This document shows positions 1-6,986 of a stretch of 9,427 nt of DNA, in pieces. The position numbers and the translations under genes were made by a program. Where the stretch lies: positions 1 through 9,427 of the forward strand of contig JBFLVQ010000367.1 in NCBI GenBank assembly GCA_040758525.1. The letters are read 5' to 3'. The first letter of the stretch is position 1. Every line of letters starts with the position of its first letter. Source of the DNA: JBFLVQ01 sp040758525. GTDB lineage: Bacteria; Acidobacteriota; Blastocatellia; Chloracidobacteriales; JADJPF01. Below the pieces are notes generated by a model. That model did no database searches, had not been told where the DNA came from, and worked only from the letters and a program-made list of their open reading frames with translations.

Positions 1-11
1 ATGCCTCCTAA

Positions 12-37
12 ATAGTTTTTATAGAGATAAAAATTAT
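12..37. repeat. AT-rich inverted repeat
   Basis: Two 11-base arms (12-22 and 27-37) pair around an AGAG loop, with one G-T wobble. The stem is almost all A/T and has no GC core, so it is not a convincing intrinsic terminator. It could be a weak structure at the 3' end of an upstream transcript, or chance in AT-rich DNA. Confidence 0.4.
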
Positions 38-114
38 GTTGACCTGTGTGAATAAGACCTTCAGCCACACAGTGGCGAAAGATTGAATTGTCAAAGCTGA
101 GCTTATGCCCTGCA

Positions 115-344
115 CTAAAGCTATACCGCCACTTCGTGGCTCTAATCTATTTATTGATCCAAACCGGCGCTCACGCGCCGGCCTAAAGTTATTTTGCCGC
201 TTCGCGGCTAAAGATCGCATCTTCATAGCCACCGATCTAAAGTTATTTTGCCGCTTTGCGGCTAGAGATCGCATTTTCACAGGCGCTGGTCTAAAGCTAT
301 TTTGCCGCTGCGCGGCTAGAGGTCGCATCCTCGCAAGTAGAACT
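115..344. repeat. 54-bp tandem repeat array with internal hairpins
   Basis: Three head-to-tail units start at 183, 237 and 291, a period of exactly 54 bp. Each has a core of about 38 bp (183-220, 237-274, 291-328) that begins CTAAAG and ends GATCGCAT or GGTCGCAT, then a divergent 16-bp tail. Every core carries a 5-bp GCCGC/GCGGC stem with a 3-nt loop (196-208, 250-262, 304-316). The loop differs between units (TTC, TTT, TGC) while the stem arms are identical. A degenerate fourth copy starts at 115 with a GCCAC-TTC-GTGGC stem (128-140). There, both arms differ from the other copies but still pair, which points to selection on the structure or to an inverted-repeat origin. The array resembles REP-like intergenic palindromic repeats. 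The spacers are too short and the repeats too divergent for CRISPR. Confidence 0.88.
164..181. repeat. Perfect GC-rich hairpin between repeat copies
   Basis: CCGGCGC (164-170) and GCGCCGG (175-181) form a perfect 7-bp stem with a TCAC loop. It lies just before the first full 54-bp unit and within the longer (68 bp) degenerate first unit. It is the strongest single stem in the array. No T-run follows on either strand, so it is not called a terminator. Confidence 0.75.
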
Positions 345-431
345 ATTTTACCACAGTAGCCAGAGAGATCTGAGATAGCCCACTAGGATCTATATGCTAA
401 TAAACTCTTCCAGGATATGTGGCTAATATTG

Positions 432-977
432 TTACTGGCGAAAATATATGTCTACATAATCGACCACGCCTTCACAGGGATTATCCATCTCTTTCAGTCG
501 CCAGTATTTTCTGTTACTAGTGATTCGGAATGTCATCTCCCCACTACGTTTGCAAGGCTGTCCATTATTAATATGGCTAACCTTGGTGATAATCGTACCA
601 TTAAATTTGAACTCTCGGCTCTCCACCAATGTAATTACACCATCAATTGTCAAATAATCGTCATCTTTACGACTACGTTGATCGCCTTTAACGACTAACA
701 TACCATTGTCATCACTAATGTTGACTTTGCCAAAATAGTCCCAACTGATCCATTGTAATGAGAAACGGTGTGGGCCAAGCAACTTCTCTTTTGCTGCGGG
801 ATCTTTGACAATTGTCTTAGTGCTGCTCTCGGTCTGTGCATTAATAATGCTGCTGAGCGTAAGTATTAATAAGAGTGCTAGCAGCGGTACTTTCCTTATA
901 ACGCTGTCCTTACTTTTGGGGAGCATTATTTTCGTCATTGTCGCCAACCTTCTCCTTTTGGTTGCCAGTCTGAGCAT
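432..977 (-). CDS. Small exported protein of unknown function, two cysteines
   Basis: This 181-residue protein is not assigned to a named family. The N-terminus is basic (residues 1-29) and leads into a hydrophobic stretch (about 30-46) ending in INAQ, so export with cleavage near residue 47 is likely. The mature part looks like a small beta-rich domain with a conserved-looking C-terminal block, RKYWRLKEMDNPC followed by DYVDIYF (156-179). Only two cysteines are present, C142 and C168, both in the exported part, so one disulfide is possible. The gene starts 10 bp after the stop of the upstream thioredoxin/NHL gene and is probably co-transcribed with it. The start is uncertain. M1 at 977 has GAGG 13 nt upstream. 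M14 at 938 has AAGGAGAAGG upstream and would give a more normal signal-peptide n-region. A redox or folding link to the neighbour is inference only. Confidence 0.82.
   Translation of the reverse strand: MLRLATKRRRLATMTKIMLPKSKDSVIRKVPLLALLLILTLSSIINAQTESSTKTIVKDPAAKEKLLGPHRFSLQWISWDYFGKVNISDDNGMLVVKGDQRSRKDDDYLTIDGVITLVESREFKFNGTIITKVSHINNGQPCKRSGEMTFRITSNRKYWRLKEMDNPCEGVVDYVDIYFRQ
947..957 (-). promoter_or_regulatory. Shine-Dalgarno-like site for alternative start at 938
   Basis: On the minus strand these bases read AAGGAGAAGG plus T. The second AAGG is 9 nt from the ATG at 936-938 (M14 of the 181-residue frame), and the first is further away. This makes M14 a serious rival to the annotated M1, giving a protein of 168 residues. 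Confidence 0.45.
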
Positions 978-987
978 GCTTCTATAC

Positions 988-3099
988 TTACCTCAACTCA
1001 TACTCGAGTTTGATCGAATCAGCTTTACTTGTTTTGTCGAATTCGATAGGCACATCCCAAACTAGCGATTTGATTAAGCAAGCACCAGCATTGCTAGTAG
1101 GGCAGTAGTAGAAGGTGAATTGTACTTGCAACTTGGTCTTCTTTACCGTTGCTTCAGGACGGAAAGCGATCTTAATTGGTAGCGTAGGATTTTTAAGCGC
1201 AGCGGTACGTGCCGATTCCTCGATCTGTATACTATCGTCAATTGTTTTTATTTTGTACTGTTGAGTGGTTTCAGGATTGAAATGATAACCTTTAGGTAGC
1301 TTGAGATCTATGATCAGTTCACCCAACTTGCTAGGCGAAAGCTTCTGCACCGATAATGCAACATCTTCACGATTAGGTAGTACTTCGCCAGCAATCTTAC
1401 TTGTTAATGATGGTAGTCCAGTAATTTTTAAGGTTGTCACCTCACGAGTCTTAAGATCTGCAATCCTAATAGTATGATTGTTGGTGTCAGCAATATAGAG
1501 CTTATCGCCGATTGCGCTTAACCCGCCTGGTTCATAGAAGGTAGCTTCTTTACCATCTGTACGACCAGGCTTACCACTACCTAAGAATGTCTTAGCCATT
1601 GATGACTTAGGATCGATCACTTTAATCTTATGATTATAGGTGTCAGCAACATAGATCAGTCCGCCGGTGAATTCGACACCTAATGGATGTTGGAAGAGGG
1701 TATCTTTTGTCTCTCCATCCTTATCACCAAAGCCGAAGAGATTGCCACTACCAGCAATTGTGAGAACTTCACCATCATTTTGTAGGTTCAGTGCTCGTAT
1801 AGAGCTGACTTCACTATCAGCGACATAGAGTAGATTGCCATCATAAGCAAGCCCAGAAGGTTGTGCAAAGGCTGCTCGTTGGCGTGCGCCATCAATACGT
1901 AGCTCACGACCAGTGCCGGCGAAAGGTTCAACCATTGAATTTTGTAAGTTAAATGTCCAGATCTGGTGTGGCCCAGCCATAGCAATAAAGAGTCGATTAT
2001 CGATGAGCTTGAGATCCCAAGGAGAACTGAGCGAAATTGAGAGCGCTGGTCCACGCTCGTTGAAGCGATGGGCTTGGCTGCCTGTACCAGCAACTGTCTC
2101 TACACGTTTCTCTTTTAGATTTACACGACGAATTAGATGATTTTCTGTATCTGCAACATAAAGTACTGTGCCATCAGGACTGAGAGTGATACCTTGGGGA
2201 TGATTGAAACTGGCAATCTGGTAATCACCATCCAGACGGCCTATCCGGCCATTGCCGACAACATCAAGCGTTTCACCAGTAAGACTCGTGATCACAATAC
2301 GATTATGATTCGAGTCGCTAATAAAGAGACGTTGGCCAACCGGATCAGCATATATCTTGCCAGGAAACGAGAGCACTTCTTCGACAGTCTTCTGTTTCTC
2401 TAAGAGTAACTTGAGCGGCTGTTCGTTGAGCCTGCCAGTAGCGCGATATTCAGCAGCAAGTTGGCCTATAGACTCATCCAGAGCTTCATAATGTCCCTCG
2501 CCAGAGAGGGCATCGGCTACATAACCCTCTGGATCGATCAGTACCAGGGTTGGCCAGGCATGTGCGCCATAAGCTCCCCAGATGTTGAAATCGCTATCAT
2601 TGACAATAGGATGTTCAATCTCATAGCGTAAGATCGCTTGGCGAATATTCTCATTATCCTTCTCATTATCAAATTTAGCAGAATGCACCCCGATCACTAC
2701 CAGTTCCTTGGCATACTTCTGTTCCAGTTTCTTTAGATCAGGAATAATATGAATACAGTTAATACAACAGTAAGTCCAGAAGTCTAACAACACTACCTTA
2801 CCACGTAATTGCGAGAGCTTGAGTGGCCGATCCGTATTGAGCCAGCCTTTGCCACCTTCCAATTCTGGTGCGCGTATCTTGCCAAACTTCCTGTATCCCA
2901 TGCCATCCTCTTTTTGAGTACTGCTGAACAGACTAGAGTTCTCTTTTTGGTAAGAGGGAAGCATTAATAATAGACTTCCAAACATAATAGCGATAGCTAA
3001 TGCAATCCATTTACCGGCTCGACGTGTAACAGCGCCAGGCTTGGAAACGGGGTTCTCTTTACTAGTTAGTTCTATAATAGTTGACTTTGATAAACTCAT
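988..3099 (-). CDS. Membrane-anchored thioredoxin-like / NHL-repeat protein (NHLRC2-like)
   Basis: This 703-residue protein has the domain order of animal NHLRC2: thioredoxin-like domain, NHL beta-propeller, C-terminal beta domain. A basic segment (TRRAGK, 25-30) precedes one hydrophobic helix (about 31-48), so the rest should lie outside the cytoplasm. The thioredoxin-like domain (about 75-220) has WTYCCINCIH at 108-117, with the CxxC pair C112/C115 preceded by C111, and a likely cis-proline in AWPT (P183). The propeller (about 245-555) has repeated blades of the form YVADTxNHxIR, at 314-325, 483-493 and 535-545 among others. The C-terminal part (about 580-690) contains YYCPTSNAGAC (C666, C674), loosely resembling the cysteine loop of the DsbD N-terminal domain. 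A thiol-disulfide role outside the membrane is likely; the substrate is unknown. AAAGGG stands 8 nt before the start codon. The gene heads a two-gene operon. Confidence 0.92.
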   Translation of the reverse strand: MSLSKSTIIELTSKENPVSKPGAVTRRAGKWIALAIAIMFGSLLLMLPSYQKENSSLFSSTQKEDGMGYRKFGKIRAPELEGGKGWLNTDRPLKLSQLRGKVVLLDFWTYCCINCIHIIPDLKKLEQKYAKELVVIGVHSAKFDNEKDNENIRQAILRYEIEHPIVNDSDFNIWGAYGAHAWPTLVLIDPEGYVADALSGEGHYEALDESIGQLAAEYRATGRLNEQPLKLLLEKQKTVEEVLSFPGKIYADPVGQRLFISDSNHNRIVITSLTGETLDVVGNGRIGRLDGDYQIASFNHPQGITLSPDGTVLYVADTENHLIRRVNLKEKRVETVAGTGSQAHRFNERGPALSISLSSPWDLKLIDNRLFIAMAGPHQIWTFNLQNSMVEPFAGTGRELRIDGARQRAAFAQPSGLAYDGNLLYVADSEVSSIRALNLQNDGEVLTIAGSGNLFGFGDKDGETKDTLFQHPLGVEFTGGLIYVADTYNHKIKVIDPKSSMAKTFLGSGKPGRTDGKEATFYEPGGLSAIGDKLYIADTNNHTIRIADLKTREVTTLKITGLPSLTSKIAGEVLPNREDVALSVQKLSPSKLGELIIDLKLPKGYHFNPETTQQYKIKTIDDSIQIEESARTAALKNPTLPIKIAFRPEATVKKTKLQVQFTFYYCPTSNAGACLIKSLVWDVPIEFDKTSKADSIKLEYELR

Positions 3100-3107
3100 A
3101 ATCTTAT

Positions 3108-3113
3108 CCCTTT
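3108..3113 (-). promoter_or_regulatory. Ribosome binding site of the thioredoxin/NHL gene
   Basis: The minus strand reads AAAGGG, 8 nt before the ATG at 3097-3099. The spacing is normal and supports that start codon. Confidence 0.65.
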
Positions 3114-3200
3114 ATACTATGGTGCGCCTGGAAGTAGTCTACCGATCTTCACCGGCCTCAACAATACCAATTTACTTCTTTGACGAAGTGCAAAGTAATC

Positions 3201-3230
3201 TTGAGTTTTGCTAAATTCCTGACGCATACT
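3201..3230 (+). promoter_or_regulatory. Weak candidate sigma-70 promoter for recD2
   Basis: TTGAGT (3201-3206) and CATACT (3225-3230) are 18 bp apart, each matching 4 of 6 consensus bases. Transcription would begin near 3237, about 35 nt before the recD2 start. This rests on pattern matching in AT-rich DNA only. Confidence 0.25.
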
Positions 3231-3271
3231 GATAAATATTTTATAAAAATAGCAGAGTCATAACATAGGCA

Positions 3272-5479
3272 ATGTCTGGGAATCAACAATTAAGTGAATT
3301 GATAGGTTCGGTCAAGCGTATCACTTTTCACAACCCTAATAACGGTTGGGCAGTAATACGTCTAATAGTTAAAGGCGAGCGCGATGAGATCACCGCAGTA
3401 GGCAATTTCGGCGCCCTTACACCAGGGGAAAACTTACGTCTATCCGGACATTGGATTAATGATCCTAACTATGGCCAACAGTTCCGTGTTGACAATTATG
3501 AGGTGATGCGCCCAGCCACGCTTACTGGTATTGAAAAATATCTAGGTTCAGGACTGATTAAAGGCATAGGGCCGGTGACAGCACGTCGTATTGTCGAGCA
3601 GTTTGGACTTGCCACCTTAGATGTTATTGATAGCGAGCCAATCAGGCTAACTGAAGTGAAGGGTATTTCTGCAGTACGTGTCGAGCGTATCAAAGCGGCT
3701 TGGCAAGAACAGAAGGAGATCCGTAATGTAATGACTTTTCTGACGGCACATAATATCTCTACACATTTTGCCGTAAAGATTTTTAAGCATTATGGTAAAG
3801 ATACGATCAAGACAGTAGAATCGAATCCCTATCAATTGGCGCGTGATGTCTATGGGATTGGTTTTAAGAGTGCCGATAAGATCGCCCTTAACCTGGGGCT
3901 AGCGCGTGATTCTAATGAACGTTTACGCGCTGGCCTTACACATATACTCTTTGAGGCGACCGAAGATGGTCACTGTTTCTTACCATTACTGGAACTGGTC
4001 AATCGTGCTCGTGCACAGCTTGAAATTGATGATAGCGACCGCTTTCTGCGCCTCATCGATGAGATGAGCGCAGTCAAAGAACTCTACTCTGTTAAAATCG
4101 AGCCATTTGGTGATGTTGTTTATGTTGCGCCACTCTTTCTTGCCGAACGTGCGGCAGCAATGCGATTGCTCAACTTTAACCATCCAATTGCCATAGAGCG
4201 TGAACGTACACTTAACTGGTTAACACGCTTCTGTGAGAAAGAGCGTTTGGAGCTTTCCCAAGAGCAACGTGATGCTGTGCTTACCGTTGTTGGTAATGGT
4301 GTGAGTGTCATTACTGGCGGTCCTGGTTGTGGCAAAACCACTGCTTTACGCGCACTGGTACGACTATTACTGGCAATGGGTAAGCGTATACAACTAGCCT
4401 CTCCAACAGGACGTGCGGCTCAAAGGCTGGGCGAAGTGACTGGTATGGAGGCCAAAACGATTCATCGTCTGCTTGAATTTGATCCCACTACTTTCTCCTT
4501 CAAGCACAATCAAGAGAAGCTTCTGGAAGCCGATATTTTTATTCTCGATGAAGCATCAATGATCGATATATTGCTGGCCAATCATCTGCTTAAAGCGATC
4601 CCATTAGAAGCACAGATCTGCTTTGTTGGTGATGCTGATCAGCTCCCTTCAGTAGGACCAGGCCAATTTCTACGTGATATCATTGCTGCTGGAGTATTGC
4701 CAGTAGCAAAACTCACACAGGTTTTTCGCCAAGCAGCCAGTAGTAACATTATCTCTTATGCACATGAGATCAATCGTGGCCAACCACCTCTCTTTACCCG
4801 TCCAGGTAGTGCCTCTTCAGATTGTTACCTTATTGAAGAGACAGATGCAGAGAAGATCAATGCACTGGTAGTGAAAGTGGTAACTAGCTCTATCCCACGC
4901 CATTTTGGTCTACCTGCACAGGCAGTGCAGGTACTGGCGCCAATGAAGCGTGGTAGTATAGGTACATCAAATCTCAACTTGCTGCTACAGAGCGCGATTA
5001 ACCCGCCTGCGCCAGACAAGCCGGAAATAAAATGGGGGCTTACTACCTATCGACTAGGCGATAAAGTGATCCAATTAGCTAATAATTACCAACTAGAGGT
5101 CTTTAATGGTGATATAGGCCGCATTAGCGAGATCGATAGGGAAGAGCAGCAACTTATCATTACCTTCAATGATCGTGAAGTCAAATATGACTTTGCCGAT
5201 CTCAATGAGTTATCACTTGCTTATGCAATATCGATCCATCGCTCACAAGGGAGTGAGTACCGTGCTGTTGTTATGCCAATCCACTTCCAACACTGGAATC
5301 TACTGAATCGCTCGATTGTTTATACAGGGCTCACACGTGCTAAGCAATTGGCGATCATTGTTGGTCAAACTGGCGCGATCAACAAAGCGATTCGCAATAA
5401 TTCGGCACTACGTTACACTAATCTTGCTGAAACCTTACGTATGGGCAAGAGTGGAGTAGGTCTGGGCACACTATGGTGA
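3272..5479 (+). CDS. recD2: ATP-dependent 5'-3' DNA helicase RecD2
   Basis: This 735-residue superfamily 1B helicase is full length for RecD2, the RecD-like enzyme that works without RecBC. The N-terminal part (about 1-80) fits the RecD2 beta-barrel region. Helix-hairpin-helix segments follow (about 92-145, 180-210; GLIKGIGPVTARRI, YGIGFKSADKIA). The motor carries Walker A GGPGCGKT (349-356), motif Ia ASPTGRAA (376-383), Walker B LDEASM (425-430), motif III GDADQLPSVGPG (453-464), QVFRQ (483-487), the SH3-like insert region VFNGDIGRI (610-618), SIHRSQGSEY (654-663) and VYTGLTRAK (683-691). All key residues are present, so it should be active. RecD2 enzymes act in DNA repair and replication-fork processing. 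The start is supported by domain alignment rather than by its ribosome site, as AGG lies only 2 nt upstream. Its stop overlaps the next gene's start. Confidence 0.96.
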   Translation: MSGNQQLSELIGSVKRITFHNPNNGWAVIRLIVKGERDEITAVGNFGALTPGENLRLSGHWINDPNYGQQFRVDNYEVMRPATLTGIEKYLGSGLIKGIGPVTARRIVEQFGLATLDVIDSEPIRLTEVKGISAVRVERIKAAWQEQKEIRNVMTFLTAHNISTHFAVKIFKHYGKDTIKTVESNPYQLARDVYGIGFKSADKIALNLGLARDSNERLRAGLTHILFEATEDGHCFLPLLELVNRARAQLEIDDSDRFLRLIDEMSAVKELYSVKIEPFGDVVYVAPLFLAERAAAMRLLNFNHPIAIERERTLNWLTRFCEKERLELSQEQRDAVLTVVGNGVSVITGGPGCGKTTALRALVRLLLAMGKRIQLASPTGRAAQRLGEVTGMEAKTIHRLLEFDPTTFSFKHNQEKLLEADIFILDEASMIDILLANHLLKAIPLEAQICFVGDADQLPSVGPGQFLRDIIAAGVLPVAKLTQVFRQAASSNIISYAHEINRGQPPLFTRPGSASSDCYLIEETDAEKINALVVKVVTSSIPRHFGLPAQAVQVLAPMKRGSIGTSNLNLLLQSAINPPAPDKPEIKWGLTTYRLGDKVIQLANNYQLEVFNGDIGRISEIDREEQQLIITFNDREVKYDFADLNELSLAYAISIHRSQGSEYRAVVMPIHFQHWNLLNRSIVYTGLTRAKQLAIIVGQTGAINKAIRNNSALRYTNLAETLRMGKSGVGLGTLW

Positions 5480-5907
5480 TGAAAAATAATAGCCAAGAGC
5501 CTGACTATGGTGCTGCTGCCGGTGATAGCATGGCTGGCAGTATGCGTCGTGGTCTACTTATCGCAGCCGGTACACTCTCAGTAGGATTAGGGATTTTAGG
5601 TATTTTCTTACCATTGTTGCCTACTACACCTTTTCTACTACTGGCGGCTGCCTGTTATGCACGTAGTTCTAGAAAGTTCTACCTTTGGTTACTAGGTAAT
5701 AGGATCTTCGGTAACTATATACAAAATTACCGTAGCGGACAGGGGATTCCATTACGAGCTAAGATCATCACAATTCTACTATTGTGGCTGGTGATGCTAT
5801 ATACTGCCTTTTTTGTCATTAATATTCTTCTAGTAAAGATCCTGCTGATCTTAATAGCTATCTGTACATCTAGCTATCTTCTCTCCCTGCGTACCTTAAA
5901 ACGCTAG
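5473..5907 (+). CDS. DUF454 / YbaN-family inner membrane protein
   Basis: This 144-residue membrane protein has the DUF454 signature: FLPLLPTTPFLLLAAACYARSS (45-66), then WLLGNRIFGNYIQNYRSGQGIP (72-93) and AK just after. Hydrophobic segments lie at about 27-48, 50-63, 96-114 and 116-136. The family is widespread but its biochemical role is not established. A polar N-terminal stretch of about 24 residues makes it a little longer than typical members. The ATG at 5473 lies inside the last codons of recD2 and overlaps it by 7 bases. An in-frame ATG at 5479 forms a TGATG junction with the recD2 stop and is an alternative start. GGAG (5453-5456) and AGG (5458-5460) inside recD2 can serve as ribosome site, the latter 12 nt from the first ATG. 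Translational coupling to recD2 is likely; a functional link is not shown. Confidence 0.9.
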   Translation: MVMKNNSQEPDYGAAAGDSMAGSMRRGLLIAAGTLSVGLGILGIFLPLLPTTPFLLLAAACYARSSRKFYLWLLGNRIFGNYIQNYRSGQGIPLRAKIITILLLWLVMLYTAFFVINILLVKILLILIAICTSSYLLSLRTLKR

Positions 5908-5990
5908 CGCAAAATAGTCTGTAAAAGCAGAGAAATTTCCTTGCTTCCTGATTGAGCCAATATTAACGAGATATTTCGCTTTATATATCA

Positions 5991-5996
5991 AAGGAG
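5991..5996 (+). promoter_or_regulatory. Strong ribosome binding site of the TPR/DUF6624 gene
   Basis: A perfect AAGGAG lies 7 nt before the ATG at 6004, fixing that start and indicating efficient initiation. No clear -35/-10 pair was found in the 96-bp gap before the gene, so it could be read partly from the recD2 transcript. Confidence 0.8.
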
Positions 5997-6003
5997 AATA
6001 TCT

Positions 6004-6912
6004 ATGTGTATTAGAGGCTTAAGTCGTTGGATCTATATCGCGGGTTTTTTCTTTCTTACTACAATAAACGGTATTGCCATAGGTTTACAGGCTGGTACAC
6101 CTTTAGAACGCCAAGCCTATACTGCTTATGAGAACAAACGCTATACAGAATGCTTCGAATTAAATCAGGCGATTATTGTCAAAGGTGCAGCCGTACATAC
6201 CACTTATTACAGCGCTGCTTGCTGCTTGGCTCTGGCAGGTAGGATTGATACAGCTTTCCAATATCTTTATATGGCAATTGAAAAAGGCTACTTCAACTTT
6301 GAACATATGCAGAAAGATACAGATCTTGCTGCACTACGTGCAGATGCACGCTGGGCTGAAGTAGCAGGAAAATGCCAAGAGGCGCAAGCCAAACTTAATA
6401 TGCCGCTACGCGAGGAGTTAAGAAAGATGGCATTAGAGGATCAGAAGGTTCGTAATAAAATTAATGGTCCTAATATAGAGGCTAGTCTCAAGGAAGAGAT
6501 GCAGAACATAGATACAAAAAATACTGCCCGTATGCATGAGATCATAAAGGAGTATGGATGGCCAGCTAGAAGTTTAGTAGGCTATGAAGGCGCTAATGCT
6601 GCCTGGCTGCTTATTCAACACGCAGATAGAGATCCGGAATTTCAGCGAGAGTGCTTGGCTTTAATGAAGACTGCGGTCGAGAAAGGCGAGGCTTCTGGGA
6701 TACATTTTGCTCTTTTAACCGATAGAGTGCTTGTTAATCAAGGTAAGAAGCAGATCTATGGAACACAATTTAAATACCTAGATGGAGAGCTTGTCCCTTC
6801 TCCTTTAGAAGATCCAGATAATGTTGATCGACGACGACAAGAGATCGGATTAGAACCATTGGAGGAGTATAAAAATTCCCTTAAAGAGGTTTATGGTGAA
6901 AAGAAAAAATAA
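6004..6912 (+). CDS. Exported TPR end-of-group / DUF6624 protein
   Basis: This 302-residue protein begins with a signal-peptide-like segment (basic residues, then hydrophobic 9-28, with a possible cleavage near LQA at 28-30). Residues about 33-132 look like a TPR end-of-group repeat: YYSAACCLALAGRIDTAFQYLYMAIEKGY, then DTDLAALRADARWAEV. Residues about 137-292 match DUF6624, with the family's hallmarks WP (186-187), LLIQHADRDPEFQ (202-214), LLTDRVLVNQGKKQIYGTQ (237-255). The enzymatic or binding role of DUF6624 is not known. The polar QH, DR and YGTQ blocks look like a conserved site, which is inference. The C-terminus is very charged. The gene has its own strong ribosome site and follows the DUF454 gene by 96 bp on the same strand. 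It probably acts in the periplasm or at the cell surface. Confidence 0.85.
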   Translation: MCIRGLSRWIYIAGFFFLTTINGIAIGLQAGTPLERQAYTAYENKRYTECFELNQAIIVKGAAVHTTYYSAACCLALAGRIDTAFQYLYMAIEKGYFNFEHMQKDTDLAALRADARWAEVAGKCQEAQAKLNMPLREELRKMALEDQKVRNKINGPNIEASLKEEMQNIDTKNTARMHEIIKEYGWPARSLVGYEGANAAWLLIQHADRDPEFQRECLALMKTAVEKGEASGIHFALLTDRVLVNQGKKQIYGTQFKYLDGELVPSPLEDPDNVDRRRQEIGLEPLEEYKNSLKEVYGEKKK

Positions 6913-6936
6913 AAATTAACCCCGACTCAGCTACAC

Positions 6937-6986
6937 AGGCGCTTTCAACCTACCTACATTTACTATCAAAAAAGTTGATAGCGCCT
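6937..6986. repeat. Nested, mutually exclusive inverted repeats
   Basis: AGGCGCTTTCAAC (6937-6949) pairs with GTTGATAGCGCCT (6974-6986) at 12 of 13 positions across a 24-nt loop. Inside that loop, CTATCAA (6963-6969) pairs perfectly with TTGATAG (6975-6981) around a 5-nt loop. The right arm can pair with only one partner at a time, so two alternative hairpins are possible. It lies 24 bp after the TPR/DUF6624 stop. No T-run follows, so it is not a classic terminator; an RNA-stability element or a protein-binding site is possible. Confidence 0.6.

Larger units (their letters stand above)
1..431. other. Left intergenic region without a supported gene
   Basis: No credible gene is seen here. Open frames on both strands across 8-359 exist because the 54-bp repeats are a multiple of three and lack stops. 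They have no properly spaced ribosome binding site (the minus-strand ATG at 328 has GAGG directly against it), and their products are low-complexity repeats of RSLAAKRQNNF-like peptides. A short open stretch from the left edge ends at a TAA at 50-52 and could be the tail of a gene outside the window, but it is too short to judge. The region otherwise holds an AT-rich inverted repeat, the repeat array, and about 85 bp of featureless sequence downstream of the minus-strand operon. I saw no stem followed by a T-run that would terminate that operon. Confidence 0.7.
3100..3271. other. Divergent intergenic region
   Basis: This 172-bp space must hold the start signals for both the minus-strand thioredoxin/NHL operon and plus-strand recD2. 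It contains short inverted repeats, including ACTTC/GAAGT (3174-3178 and 3185-3189) nested in TTACTT/AAGTAA (3172-3177 and 3193-3198), which could be an operator. Sequence just upstream of recD2 is AT-rich (3231-3250). No strong sigma-70 promoter stands out on the minus strand. Confidence 0.6.

Noticed and set aside
196..316. GC stems in the repeat array as intrinsic terminators of the minus-strand operon
   Set aside because: On the minus strand each stem is followed by A-rich, not T-rich, sequence.
183..344. CRISPR-like array
   Set aside because: The inter-core tails are only 16 bp, the repeats differ from each other at several positions, and no cas gene is nearby.
8..359. Open frames on both strands (106 and 84 codons) over the repeat array, encoding an 18-residue peptide repeat
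   Set aside because: They exist because the 54-bp period is divisible by three and the repeats lack stops. There is no properly spaced ribosome binding site, the composition is biased, and the hairpin structure explains the conservation better than coding does.
417..1065. Plus-strand open frames at 417-698 and 805-1065
   Set aside because: They are antisense to the two minus-strand genes, one of which has a clear signal peptide and the other clear domains. Their products show no recognisable features.
3114..3119. TAGTAT as a -10 box for the thioredoxin/NHL operon on the minus strand
   Set aside because: It is too close to the start codon to leave room for the ribosome binding site in the transcript, and no -35 lies at proper spacing.
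5941..5990. Promoter for the TPR/DUF6624 gene (TTGAGC and TTATAT)
   Set aside because: The spacing of about 23 bp is too long, and alternative pairings match the consensus poorly.
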